Origin: Roseovarius arcticus
GTDB taxonomy: Bacteria; Pseudomonadota; Alphaproteobacteria; Rhodobacterales; Rhodobacteraceae
Length of the DNA: 64,000 nt
Assembly (NCBI RefSeq): GCF_006125015.1
Contig: NZ_SZZN01000001.1
Span: 4,030,001 to 4,094,000, forward strand
Reading direction: 5' to 3'
The notes under the pieces: model-generated
What the model saw: only the letters and a program-made list of their open reading frames with translations
Databases searched by the model: none
What the model was told of the DNA's origin: nothing
Part shown: positions 27,022 through 35,628 of the stretch, in pieces
Numbering within the stretch: position 1 is the first letter of the stretch
How the letters are laid out: each line of letters opens with the position of its first letter
Program-made: the position numbers and the translations under genes

Positions 27022-27282
27022 TCAGCCTCTGGACTGTTTCCTGTTTTCAAACACGTCAAGGATGCTGTCGATCTGGGTGTCGACCGTTTTGTCCTCTACT
27101 CCCGCGCCTGCACAGCAACCTTCAGCCGTGATCAGGCTTCGCGTTATCCTCATCTGTTTCATGAACCGCGCACAGCCGTTGCACATCGACATATGCAGGC
27201 GAACCTGCAACCTCTTTGCAAGGCTCATCTCTCCGTCGAGAAAAGCATCAGCTTGTTCGGCAAGATCGCGGCAGGTCAGCAT
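27022..27282 (-). CDS. Zinc-finger anti-sigma factor
   Basis: The 86-residue protein matches the zf-HC2 anti-sigma pattern: MLTCRDLAEQADAFLDGEM at the N-terminus, then H-x3-C-x2-C in LHMSMCNGCARFMKQMR, which binds zinc, often as a redox switch. It is the expected partner of the ECF sigma factor encoded just upstream, but that sigma gene is broken. The anti-sigma is therefore probably an orphan in this strain or serves another sigma factor. There is an extra CC pair at the C-terminal side (AEGCCAGAG). Confidence 0.82.
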   Translation of the reverse strand: MLTCRDLAEQADAFLDGEMSLAKRLQVRLHMSMCNGCARFMKQMRITRSLITAEGCCAGAGVEDKTVDTQIDSILDVFENRKQSRG

Positions 27283-27385
27283 TATTTTCGTCCGTTGTCG
27301 TGCCTTATGACTAGAGGACTATTGTGACAGCATTTCGTTACAGAATTTTATGAAATAAATTTCGTGACTGCTAAATGCCGGAACA

Positions 27386-27762
27386 TCAGCGTGCGATTTC
27401 GCCGACCGCGCGCCTCAGGGTATGGCGCGCGCGACGTAGCAGAATGCGCATATTGCCCTCGGTAATTTCGAGAATCTCGCAGACCTCATGTCCTTCCAGC
27501 GCCCTCGCGCAACAAAGGTGCTGTCAACATCGTCGTTAACCGAAGAATAAATCGACACATCGCGACCATCGCGCTTGGCACGGGTCCTGGCCCTGTTCGA
27601 CAAGATCGTGAATACCCACCCCGCAAGGGAGCATTGCCTTTCAAACTCGCCACGCTCGCCTGCTATTAGCCCGCGGAAAATTGCGGCGTGGATCTGAACC
27701 TGCGCGGGCATTTGACGTGTACCCAATTGGTATCCACCAATACTAAACACCTTGTTACGCAA
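27386..27762 (-). pseudogene. ECF sigma factor with internal deletion
   Basis: The first part (SLAGWVFTILSNRARTRAKRDGRDV) is the end of sigma region 2. The frame then reads FVARGRWKD and runs into unrelated residues. In another frame, from about 27503 to the stop at 27386, the reverse strand reads EGHEVCEILEITEGNMRIL and LRRARHTLRRAVGEIAR, a normal region 4. The linker and first half of region 4 are missing, and the N-terminal region 2.1-2.2 is also not recognisable. The gene is therefore decayed, although its anti-sigma neighbour is intact. Confidence 0.8.
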
Positions 27763-27889
27763 TCTGCCGAGAGGTGGACACCGCCGTGATCGTCTTTGCG
27801 TCTGCCACAGAACTGAGGCTCAATTCATCTAAGTTTCGTTGATCGACCATCGCGCGCAGGCGCTGCCAGGTTCGGTGGTCACCCAATTG

Positions 27890-28621
27890 CTAGCTCACAC
27901 GCCGCAGAAATTCCTTGGTGCGAGGATCGCTTGGTGCATCCAGGAGCTGTGCGGGGGGGCCTTCCTCGACGATGCGCCCGCCGTCCATAAAGAGGATGCG
28001 ATCAGCTATCTCGCGCGCGAATTGCATTTCGTGGGTGACGATCAGCATGGTCTGGCGCGTCTCAGCCAGCTTGCGCATAAGGTCCAGAACCTCGCCTACC
28101 CATTCAGGATCTAGGGCGCTGGTCGGCTCGTCAAAGAGCAACAGTTCGGCATCCAGCGCCATGGCGCGCCCGATGCCTACACGCTGTTGTTGTCCGCCCG
28201 AAAGAGATGCGGGATACGCATCCGCGCGCGCCTCAAGCCCCGTTTCGCGCAGGATGCTGCTCGCGCGCGCGTCCGCGTCAGCGCGGCTCATACCCTTGAC
28301 CGTCACCAGCGCCTCAGTGATGTTCTGGCGCGCAGTTTTGTTGGCAAAGAGGGCATAATTCTGAAAGACAAATCCAGTGCGCCGACGGAGGCCCAAGATG
28401 TCGGCCTTGGATGCGCGGGCGGCATCAACTGACAAATCACCAATGGCGATTGTCCCGCTATCGGGCTGGTCAAGAAAGTTCAGGCAGCGCAGCAGCGTGG
28501 ACTTTCCGGTGCCAGAGGGGCCGATCACCACCACTCGCTCGCCCGGAGCAATGTCTAGCGATATGTCCAGAAGAACCGGCGTATCGCCAAAGCTCTTGTT
28601 GAGATGTTGAATTGAGATCAT
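27890..28621 (-). CDS. Polar amino-acid ABC transporter ATP-binding protein
   Basis: The 243-residue ATPase has Walker A GPSGTGKST, the Q-loop FQNYALF, the signature LSGGQQQRVGIGRAMA, Walker B LLLFDEPTSALD and the switch His in IVTHEM. This is the GlnQ/TcyC class. It is last in a three-gene operon with the permease, overlapping it by 4 bases. Its ATP hydrolysis drives uptake of the ligand bound by the substrate-binding protein. Confidence 0.94.
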   Translation of the reverse strand: MISIQHLNKSFGDTPVLLDISLDIAPGERVVVIGPSGTGKSTLLRCLNFLDQPDSGTIAIGDLSVDAARASKADILGLRRRTGFVFQNYALFANKTARQNITEALVTVKGMSRADADARASSILRETGLEARADAYPASLSGGQQQRVGIGRAMALDAELLLFDEPTSALDPEWVGEVLDLMRKLAETRQTMLIVTHEMQFAREIADRILFMDGGRIVEEGPPAQLLDAPSDPRTKEFLRRVS

Positions 28622-29292
28622 CGCGCATGTGCCTTGTTCAGGTATGTCTCAAGCCGCCGCTGACCCCACGATAGCGTCTCGACCATCGCCCAATAGATCG
28701 CGGCAACGACAAGAAATGCCTCGAAATAAAGAAAGCTGCCCGCCGCCTCTTTTTGCGCGGCGCCCATCAGTTCGGTCACGCCGAGCGTAAAGGCGAGCGA
28801 CGTGCTTTTGACCATGTCGATAAAGTAGTTGATCAGTGTCGGTGCGGCCACGCGCGACGCCTGCGGCAGGATGATACGCCGCATCATTTGTGCCTGCGTC
28901 ATGCCTACGGCGCGGCTCGCCTCCCACTGGGCACGGTCAACGCCCAAAATCGCAGCGCGAATGCTCTCGGCCATATAGGCCGAGAAATGCAGTGTGAGGC
29001 CCATGATCGTCGCCGTCACACCATTGATGGTGGTAAGAAAAGACAGCATTTGCGGCAGGCCGAAGTAGAACAGAAAAAGCTGCACAAGCAGCGGCGTGCC
29101 GCGAAAGAAGCTGATAAAAAGGCGCACGAAAATGTCGAGCACCGGCACCTTGGCTACCCGCTCAACCGCCATGAGCGCGGCAAGGATCAGCCCACAGGCC
29201 ATCCCCACCACGGCCATGAACAGCGTTAGCGGCACGTAGCCTAAAAGCACGGGCAAAAGGTCCAGCATGTACTCAACGTCGAGCGCGCGCAT
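28618..29292 (-). CDS. Polar amino-acid ABC transporter permease
   Basis: The 224-residue membrane protein carries the HisMQ-type permease pattern: FISFFRGTPLLVQLFLFYFGLP and the EAA loop SRAVGMTQAQMMRRIILPQASRVAAPTLINYFI, with about five helices. The phrase VKSTSLAFTLGVTELMGAAQK is typical of cystine and polar amino-acid importers. A homodimer of it would form the channel. Confidence 0.93.
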   Translation of the reverse strand: MRALDVEYMLDLLPVLLGYVPLTLFMAVVGMACGLILAALMAVERVAKVPVLDIFVRLFISFFRGTPLLVQLFLFYFGLPQMLSFLTTINGVTATIMGLTLHFSAYMAESIRAAILGVDRAQWEASRAVGMTQAQMMRRIILPQASRVAAPTLINYFIDMVKSTSLAFTLGVTELMGAAQKEAAGSFLYFEAFLVVAAIYWAMVETLSWGQRRLETYLNKAHAR

Positions 29293-29296
29293 CAGG

Positions 29297-30055
29297 TCAT
29301 TCCGCCGTGGTTATGTCTGAGCCAAACCATTTCTGCGAAATCTTAGCCAGCGTTCCATTTTCCCTCAGCGTAGTAATCGCGGCATCAATCTGATCGCGCA
29401 GGGCGCGACCCTCGTCCGTATCGCGGAAAGGCAGCGCGTTGCGGATCTGGCTAAAGGGCTTGCCAGCTAATGCCAGCGGTAGAGGGCTTTCTTGGATCAG
29501 TTGAGCCGACGAAACGCGGTCCATGACAAACGCATCGACGCGTCCCAGCGCGGTATCCTGCGCGATGTTACTCTCGTAGGTCTTAATCTCGATCTCGCCT
29601 GCGTTAGGCAAACCATTCAGCAACTCTTCGAAGTTTGAGCCAAGGTTAACGGCGACGGTTTTGCCGCTGAGATCCTCGGTGGTTTGGATTGTTGCCTCAT
29701 TGCCCTTCTTGACGACCACCTGCGCGCCGTCAAAGACATAGGGCTGTGAAAATGCGAATTTTGCCTCGCGTTCGGGCGTGATGGTGATCTGGTTGGCGAC
29801 GGTATCGATACGGCCCGATTCCAGCGCACCAATCAGCCCGGAGAAGGACATGGTGACGAAATTTGCGTCATTTCCTGTCTCAGCGGCGAGCGCATTGATG
29901 AAGTCCACCTCAAAACCCTGAAGTTCGTCCAATTTGACGAAGGTGAAGGGGAAGTAGCCGCCTGACATGCCGACATTCCACGTCTCAGCCTGGGCAGCGC
30001 CCAACGGCACGGTAAGGGTCAGCGCCAGGGCTGCTGTTGCGAGTAGCTGTTTCAT
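29297..30055 (-). CDS. Polar amino-acid (cystine-like) ABC transporter substrate-binding protein
   Basis: The 252-residue protein has a signal peptide (LLATAALALTLTVPLGAAQA) and the SBP family 3 pattern: GYFPFTF, LQGFEVDFINALAAETG, FSGLIGALESGRIDTVANQITITPEREAKFAFSQPYVFDGA and the C-terminal LAKISQKWFGSDIT. It is most like the FliY/TcyA group that binds cystine or related polar amino acids. ATG 30055 is preferred over the one 12 bases upstream because it gives a normal signal peptide. It is the first gene of the operon. Confidence 0.9.
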   Translation of the reverse strand: MKQLLATAALALTLTVPLGAAQAETWNVGMSGGYFPFTFVKLDELQGFEVDFINALAAETGNDANFVTMSFSGLIGALESGRIDTVANQITITPEREAKFAFSQPYVFDGAQVVVKKGNEATIQTTEDLSGKTVAVNLGSNFEELLNGLPNAGEIEIKTYESNIAQDTALGRVDAFVMDRVSSAQLIQESPLPLALAGKPFSQIRNALPFRDTDEGRALRDQIDAAITTLRENGTLAKISQKWFGSDITTAE

Positions 30056-30412
30056 ATCAGTCTCCAATCATTCGCTGCGGACTTAACACCTTGCCATGCA
30101 CCTACAACGCGCCCGGGTGCGAAAGGTCCAACATGGGCAAAGTGGATTTGCCGGGCAGAATGTTGTTCTGGTATTGGCGGTTAGGGCAGAATAACGTTTG
30201 GGTGGCTCAAGGGCTTGATCGCAAATGTAAGTGACGGTCGAGAATGCGCCATGCCGTTGATGAGCTTGTTTTATGGCAACGACACAAAGAGGCATGAACG
30301 AGACGTGCCTCCGTGCGAAGTAGTCTCGCCGGAGCTTAGGCCGCAGTATCCTATGAAGTGGCGCCAAACTACCGAGGCGCTCAATCGAGCCACCTCTCAG
30401 CTTTCCCCGGGA
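30056..30412. other. Non-coding gap upstream of the amino-acid transporter
   Basis: Reading frames here are short and lack ribosome sites. CAGAA-tgttg-TTCTG near 30157-30171 is a small inverted repeat that could be an operator. The transporter promoter should be in the first 100 bases. Nothing else is recognised. Confidence 0.4.
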
Positions 30413-31732
30413 TCATTTTGCCGTCAGCTCCTGACGCAGATCGGCCACCGCGCCCGGCTCGACGGCACTTGCGGTATTGCCCCACGCACTGCGGACAAAG
30501 CTAGCGAGCGTCGCGACCTCGTCATCCGACAGACGATCTGCAAATCCGGGCATGCGCAGGCGCATAGGGCGCGTTTCGGTCGACGGCAGCTCGGCCCCTT
30601 GCAGGATCACTGTCATCAGGCCCGTCGCGCCCTTGGCCGTGACCAGAGAATTTCCATCAAGTTCGGGAAAGACCTCGTCGGCGCCGCGTCCGTTTACGAA
30701 ATGACAGGCGTTGCAATTGTCGAGATAAAGGCGCGCGCCGAGGTCCATCTTGGGATCGGCAGATGCCAGCAGGCGCTCAGTCTCGGTGATCTCGTCGGAT
30801 TGTGCTGGCGGGGTATCGGGCGCAGGGCCATCGGTGCCGATCTTGCGCAGATAAGCGACGACGGCGCCGATATCGTCATCGGTGAAGTGTTGCAGGGATT
30901 CGCCGACCACCAACTGCATCTCGCCAGTGACGCCGGTGTGGGCATTGCGACCGCTGCGTAGCCATTTGGTCAACTCTTCGGCGCTCCACATCTGCGGTGC
31001 GCTTTGCGGTCCGCGCAGATCGGGTGCCTGCCAGCCTGCGATCTCACCACCGCCGAGGAATGTGGCATCGCGCGCAGTGTATCCGTCCTGCACGAACAAG
31101 GCATTTCGCTGGGTGTGGCAAGCGCCGCAATGGCCCGGCCCCTCAACCAGATATGCGCCTCGATCCAACTGGGCGTCATCATATTCGCCGAAAAATCCGG
31201 GAGGCTCGTATGCCAGCCATTTCCACGCGCGAATGCCCCAACGCTGATCAAAGGGAAACGTCATTTCGGCCTCTCGCACGTCATTGGCGACGGGCGCTAC
31301 ATCGTCCATGAAGTAGGTGTAGAGCGCGCGTACATCCTTTTCGCTCAGCTTGCGATAATTCGCCGAGGGCATGGCAGGGTAGAGATGCGCGCCGTCTTTG
31401 CCGATCCCGTCGTAAAGCGCTGCGCGAAACTGATCGAGCGTGACATCTCCGATGCCTGTGCCGGAATCTGGCGTAATGTTGGACGAATAGATTGTGCCCA
31501 TCGGACTTTCGATCGCGCGCCCGCCTGCGAAACGCTCGCCATCTTCAGCGGTATGACAGGCGGCGCAATCGCCCAGATACATGGCGTATTCAGCCTGTCC
31601 CTCAGGCACTACGTAGTCGTCTGCCAGCGCGGTTTGCGCCGGTGTGATCTGTACCGGGACAAAGATGAAAGCCACTAACGCAAGAATGCCAACAAGAACG
31701 AGCGCAGTGAGAATACGCAAAAAGATCATCAC
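30413..31732 (-). CDS. Triheme c-type cytochrome subunit of a membrane-bound dehydrogenase
   Basis: The 439-residue protein has one N-terminal membrane anchor (LRILTALVLVGILALVAFIFVPV) and three c-heme motifs, CAACH near 56, CGACH near 206 and CNACH near 342. This is the layout of the cytochrome subunits of gluconate, sorbitol and alcohol dehydrogenases. It would take electrons from the GMC flavoprotein encoded just upstream and pass them to ubiquinone at the periplasmic face. It is last in a three-gene operon. Confidence 0.9.
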   Translation of the reverse strand: MMIFLRILTALVLVGILALVAFIFVPVQITPAQTALADDYVVPEGQAEYAMYLGDCAACHTAEDGERFAGGRAIESPMGTIYSSNITPDSGTGIGDVTLDQFRAALYDGIGKDGAHLYPAMPSANYRKLSEKDVRALYTYFMDDVAPVANDVREAEMTFPFDQRWGIRAWKWLAYEPPGFFGEYDDAQLDRGAYLVEGPGHCGACHTQRNALFVQDGYTARDATFLGGGEIAGWQAPDLRGPQSAPQMWSAEELTKWLRSGRNAHTGVTGEMQLVVGESLQHFTDDDIGAVVAYLRKIGTDGPAPDTPPAQSDEITETERLLASADPKMDLGARLYLDNCNACHFVNGRGADEVFPELDGNSLVTAKGATGLMTVILQGAELPSTETRPMRLRMPGFADRLSDDEVATLASFVRSAWGNTASAVEPGAVADLRQELTAK

Positions 31733-31744
31733 GGCATCATCTCC

Positions 31745-33514
31745 TCAAACCAGCGGACGGGGGTTAGGCAGGTAGTCCTTGCGGATCGCGTCGGCCGCCC
31801 AATATGCCAGCGCGCCGACGGCGCCAGTGGGGTTGTATTGGATGTTCTGCGGAAAGGCGCCCGCGCCCATGGCAAAGACGTTATGCGTGTCCCAGCATTG
31901 CAGATAGCGGTTCAGGACCGACGATTTTGGATCATCGCCCATGATCGTGCCGCCGACATTATGCGTGGTTTGGTAGGGCCGCACATCGTATTGCGCGCCC
32001 TCTTTCTTGTAGCCAGATGCCCAAGAGGTCGGGTTCATAGACTCCGCAATCGGCTCAATCTGGCGGCGCATGAACTGGGTCATGCGGATGTCATTATCTT
32101 TCCAGTCGAAGGTAAGTTGCATCAACGGGCGGCCATGCTGATCCTTGTAGGTTGGATCAAGGGCAAGATAGCAGTCACGGTAGGACATGTTAGAGCCGTG
32201 GCTGCCAATGGACATGGAGTGGCCATACCAGTCCTTGATCCCCGTTTTCCAGCCTGCGCCCCACTTTGGTACGTCGCCGGGCAGGCGCATCGATCGAATG
32301 GGCTGGCCGTTATATTGTGCTGCGCTGATATAACTGCCGCCGATAAACCCTTCGGCAGCAAAATCGATCTGATTGATCGCATAATCGTCGATGCAATAGC
32401 CGTTCGACCCCGCCCCGACAAAGGGATTAAAATTGATGTCCTCAAAGAAAAGCGACGTACCGCCGGTCATTTGATACGCGTAATTTTTGCCGGTCACGCC
32501 CTCACCAGTCGCTGGATCGTATGGCTCGCCCAGATCCGATAGCAACATCAGATGCACATTGTGCAATTGGTAGGCGGCAAGGATCACCAGATCGGCGGGC
32601 TGGAACACTTCCTCACCGGCCTCTTCGTCCCAATAGGTGACGCCGGTTGCGGTCTTGCCATCCTCGGATTTTTCGACCTTCAGCACCTCGCAATGGGTGC
32701 GATAGGAGAAGTTGTCGCGCCGTTTCAGCGCGTCCAGAATGCACGTTTGCGGCGAGGATTTAGAGTAGTTGAGGCACCCGAAGCGCTCGCAAAAGCCGCA
32801 GTAATTGCAGGGGCCCAGCTGCATCCCATATTCATTTACATAGGCTTCAGACGCGTTTGCGGCGGGGCGGGGAAAGGGGTGCAGCCCCATCTTTTCCGCG
32901 GCTTCCTTGAACATACGGCCGTTCAGGGTTTGGGCCAGCGGCGGCATCGGAAAATCGCGTGCGCGGGGTGCCTCGAACGGATTACCGCCTTCAATCACCT
33001 TGCCATTGATGTTGCCTGCCTGACCGGAAATACCGCACATATACTCGAAACGATCAAAGTATGGCTCCAGCTCCTCATAGGTGACGCCCCAGTCCTGAAT
33101 GGTCATATCGTCCGGTATGATGTCTGCGCCGAACTCTTCCTCGACATATGATTTCAGGCGCAGCTCCTCTTTCATCGGGCGCCATGTATGACCGTTCCAA
33201 TGGATGCCCGCGCCGCCCACGCCGTCGCCGGGCAAGAAAGAGCCGAGGTGCCGGTAGGGCAGGGCCGTCTCATCCGTATTGTGACGTACTGTCAGCGTCG
33301 AATTCTTGGGCTTTTGCATGAAGCCGTAGCGGACGCCGTATTTCAGCTCGTCCGCGACGTCAGGATATTGAAAGTCGGGCACCGTATCGCGATCGCCGCC
33401 GCGCTCAAGCGCCAGCACGTCCAAGCCTTCGCTGGTCAGCTCCATCCCCAGGATCGAGCCTGTCCAGCCCAACCCGACGATAACGACATCCCTGCGTTTT
33501 TCTTCTCTTGCCAT
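31745..33514 (-). CDS. GMC oxidoreductase, gluconate 2-dehydrogenase-like large subunit
   Basis: The 589-residue FAD protein opens with VVIVGLGWTGSILGMELTSEGLDVLALERG. It has the GDGVGGAGIHWNGHTWR and CNYCGFCERFGCLNYSKSSPQTC segments typical of gluconate and sorbitol dehydrogenase large subunits, and ends TTHNVGGTIMGDDPKSSVLN with VFAMGAGAFPQNIQYNPTGAVGALAYW. Two catalytic-region histidines are present. It lacks its own signal peptide and is probably carried to the periplasm by the Tat-exported subunit 3. The sugar or polyol substrate cannot be read from the sequence. Confidence 0.9.
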   Translation of the reverse strand: MAREEKRRDVVIVGLGWTGSILGMELTSEGLDVLALERGGDRDTVPDFQYPDVADELKYGVRYGFMQKPKNSTLTVRHNTDETALPYRHLGSFLPGDGVGGAGIHWNGHTWRPMKEELRLKSYVEEEFGADIIPDDMTIQDWGVTYEELEPYFDRFEYMCGISGQAGNINGKVIEGGNPFEAPRARDFPMPPLAQTLNGRMFKEAAEKMGLHPFPRPAANASEAYVNEYGMQLGPCNYCGFCERFGCLNYSKSSPQTCILDALKRRDNFSYRTHCEVLKVEKSEDGKTATGVTYWDEEAGEEVFQPADLVILAAYQLHNVHLMLLSDLGEPYDPATGEGVTGKNYAYQMTGGTSLFFEDINFNPFVGAGSNGYCIDDYAINQIDFAAEGFIGGSYISAAQYNGQPIRSMRLPGDVPKWGAGWKTGIKDWYGHSMSIGSHGSNMSYRDCYLALDPTYKDQHGRPLMQLTFDWKDNDIRMTQFMRRQIEPIAESMNPTSWASGYKKEGAQYDVRPYQTTHNVGGTIMGDDPKSSVLNRYLQCWDTHNVFAMGAGAFPQNIQYNPTGAVGALAYWAADAIRKDYLPNPRPLV

Positions 33515-33517
33515 GGT

Positions 33518-34219
33518 TCAAGCCCTCTCGCCAGCGATGGAAACCGGACCTAGCGGATAGGGCACGTTGTCCTTGGACGGGTCGGTCCATTCCAGAAAAT
33601 TCGCCCGCGCACCGGGAAAACCGATATAGACCCACGCCGCCATACCGTGATTGCCACCATAGCGGGGATCGGCAAAGTACCCTTCTTTGGTGTTTTGCAG
33701 CAGCAAGTCGAAAAAATCGCGCAACTCGGGATCAAGCGGCACGTCGCCGCTATCAAGCGCCGTCAGCGCGGCGTCCTGATTGTCCGCATCTAGATCGACA
33801 AAAGCACCGCCAAGCTCGTTCTGGCACCAGGTGTCGAACGCTTTGATGCCGCCCCGATAGACTTCGGCGGGGGTCAGCGGTGATTGGTAGCCGAAATTTG
33901 GATTGGCGCCCGCGTCGTGCGGACCTTCCATGTACCAGGTCGCGGCCTGTCCGAACTCGCCCGCCATTTGCCGGTCGATAAAGACTGGCACACGCGCATC
34001 GATTGCGCCGGGGCCATCGCCGTCTGATGGGATCAATCGCGCCGTCGCGGCCATCACGAATGCCCACTCGGCATCTTCGAAATACTCAGCCTCGTACTTA
34101 TCCAGCGGCACTGCTTGCTCTTGGGCGGTCAGGGGGCGTGCAAAAGTGGACAGTGCGGCGCCCGCCGCGCCGCCCTGCATGAATTGCCGCCTTGTGGCCT
34201 TGAAATCACGGGTGGACAT
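33518..34219 (-). CDS. Gluconate 2-dehydrogenase subunit 3 family protein (Tat-exported)
   Basis: The 233-residue protein starts at ATG 34219 after GGAGAG and opens with a twin-arginine signal, KATRRQFMQGGAAGAALSTFA. The body (FVMAATARLIPSDGDGPGAIDARVPVFIDRQM, FGYQSP, GYFADPRYGGNHGMAAWVYIGFPGA) is that of subunit 3 of the three-part FAD dehydrogenases. It acts as chaperone and export partner for the flavoprotein. It leads the operon. Confidence 0.9.
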   Translation of the reverse strand: MSTRDFKATRRQFMQGGAAGAALSTFARPLTAQEQAVPLDKYEAEYFEDAEWAFVMAATARLIPSDGDGPGAIDARVPVFIDRQMAGEFGQAATWYMEGPHDAGANPNFGYQSPLTPAEVYRGGIKAFDTWCQNELGGAFVDLDADNQDAALTALDSGDVPLDPELRDFFDLLLQNTKEGYFADPRYGGNHGMAAWVYIGFPGARANFLEWTDPSKDNVPYPLGPVSIAGERA

Positions 34220-34464
34220 TGCGAAGCTCTCCTCTGGCTCGGACGCGGGAACGCAACACTTTGAACTAGGCAAAATTCGCAGATTTAGCAAAGGCGGAAT
34301 TGCTGTTGGCAAAGACCATACCCTACCTAAAGTTGTAGAGCCGCGTATTGGTTCCTTAAAATGTTAACGATCGTGAAGGAACCGTTCTGCCCCTTCGTAG
34401 AATAAGCGTAATGGATTTTCCCGGATCCCGTCGAGCATTATCAACCGCGCTTCTCTGAGTTCAG
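34220..34464. other. Gap between the dehydrogenase operon and ccoS
   Basis: The gap is AT-richer than average and holds the dehydrogenase promoter. No gene is seen. A clear terminator for the cco transcript, which ends at 34465, was not found. Confidence 0.4.
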
Positions 34465-34665
34465 TCAAACGTCCGGTTTAACATGGTCCGCATTCGTACC
34501 TTCGTTGAAAGGTTCAGTGTCATTGAAATGCTGATCAGGGATCAAAACGCGCTCAGCATTGCCTGTCAAATCTTCGAATTGATCGTGGCGCAGCGCCCAG
34601 ATGAACGCGCACAAGCCCACCATACCCATACCGATAGACAAGGGAATGAGGACCAAAAGGCTCAT
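34465..34665 (-). CDS. ccoS: cbb3 oxidase maturation protein CcoS
   Basis: The 66-residue protein has one N-terminal helix (LLVLIPLSIGMGMVGLCAFIWAL), then RHDQFEDLTGNAERVLIPD, the CcoS hallmark in which an aromatic and acidic patch follows the helix. CcoS is needed for cofactor insertion into the cbb3 oxidase. It overlaps the DUF2189 gene by 4 bases. The usual companions ccoG, ccoH and ccoI are not next to it. Confidence 0.88.
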   Translation of the reverse strand: MSLLVLIPLSIGMGMVGLCAFIWALRHDQFEDLTGNAERVLIPDQHFNDTEPFNEGTNADHVKPDV

Positions 34666-35459
34666 TCAGCAAATCTCCGGATGGATTTGTAGGCGTGCCA
34701 GGTTCCGTGACCCAGTACGGGAAAGACGATCGCCAACCCTAACAGTCCTGTCACGACGCTGAACGCCAACCCGCCTGCGACGATCGCCCCCCACGCCAGC
34801 GCCACCCGCAAGTTCTGGTTGGTCATCGCAAAGCTGAGGCCAAGAGAGGTCAGCGCGTCGCGGCGTTCGGCCATAATCATAGGTATAGAAAACAGACTGA
34901 GCGCAAAGGCAAACGCCGCGAAAAGCCCGCCGACAGCGCTTCCAACCAGGATCAGCATCCAGCCCCGTACGGTGGTGAGCACGTTAACGAACGCATCCTC
35001 AGCACCCGGAAACGGCGTAAGGCCGAAGAATAGCGCATACAGCAGGTCGGCAATGCGGATCCAGAACAGTACGAGTATCCCGAGCATCAGTCCGGCAAAG
35101 GCCAACTGACTGAACGGTACACGCCGCACCCATAGCATCCGCCACAAGCTGATCGTCTCGCCCTGCTCCAGCGCGCGGCTTTTCTCGTATAGGCCGATGG
35201 CAAAAAACGGCCCCACTATCAGAAACCCCGAAATCGTTGGCAGTGCAAGGTACAGAAGTCCCGCTGAATAGAGCCCCCAGAGAATGGCGTATGACAAAAG
35301 GACGAGGAAAACGCCGTAGGCTATGCTTGATGCGGGACCGGCGCGGAAGTCACTCCAGCCAGCCGATAGCCAGCCTAAGGCTGCGTTAGCGGGCAAGGAC
35401 CGTCCAAGGGTAGACGCCGGTCTATCAGGGGCGCGGAGCGTTGGGAGAGGTTCCAGCAT
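34662..35459 (-). CDS. DUF2189 family integral membrane protein
   Basis: The 265-residue protein has about six hydrophobic helices. It includes AALGWLSAGWSDFRAGPASSIAYGVF and LPTISGFLIVGPFFAIGLYEKSRALEQGE, which mark DUF2189, and ends VFPVLGHGTWHAYKSIR. Its function is unknown. Being inside a cco operon suggests a role in oxidase assembly or membrane respiration, which is inference. Confidence 0.82.
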   Translation of the reverse strand: MLEPLPTLRAPDRPASTLGRSLPANAALGWLSAGWSDFRAGPASSIAYGVFLVLLSYAILWGLYSAGLLYLALPTISGFLIVGPFFAIGLYEKSRALEQGETISLWRMLWVRRVPFSQLAFAGLMLGILVLFWIRIADLLYALFFGLTPFPGAEDAFVNVLTTVRGWMLILVGSAVGGLFAAFAFALSLFSIPMIMAERRDALTSLGLSFAMTNQNLRVALAWGAIVAGGLAFSVVTGLLGLAIVFPVLGHGTWHAYKSIRRFAE

Positions 35460-35469
35460 ATCAGACCTT

Positions 35470-35628
35470 TCAACAGGCGGGTTTTGCAGCGTTGGCTTGT
35501 GCGGACAACGTGCAATCAGGCTGCGAACGTACGGCGACCGTGATCAGATGCGCGTTAGCGGCAATGAATATGCCCGTTGCCACAAGCGCGCCTGTGATGG
35601 CCAATCTGCGTTGTGTCGTGCCGCTCAT
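35470..35628 (-). CDS. Small membrane protein, 52 aa, in the cco operon
   Basis: From ATG 35628 the frame encodes one hydrophobic helix (LAITGALVATGIFIAANAHLITVAV) followed by a short tail with two cysteines (SQPDC and AKPAC at the end). It overlaps the ccoP stop by 4 bases and precedes DUF2189 by 10, which supports it as a real translated gene. The pair of cysteines could bind a metal such as copper. I recognise no named family. Confidence 0.65.
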   Translation of the reverse strand: MSGTTQRRLAITGALVATGIFIAANAHLITVAVRSQPDCTLSAQANAAKPAC

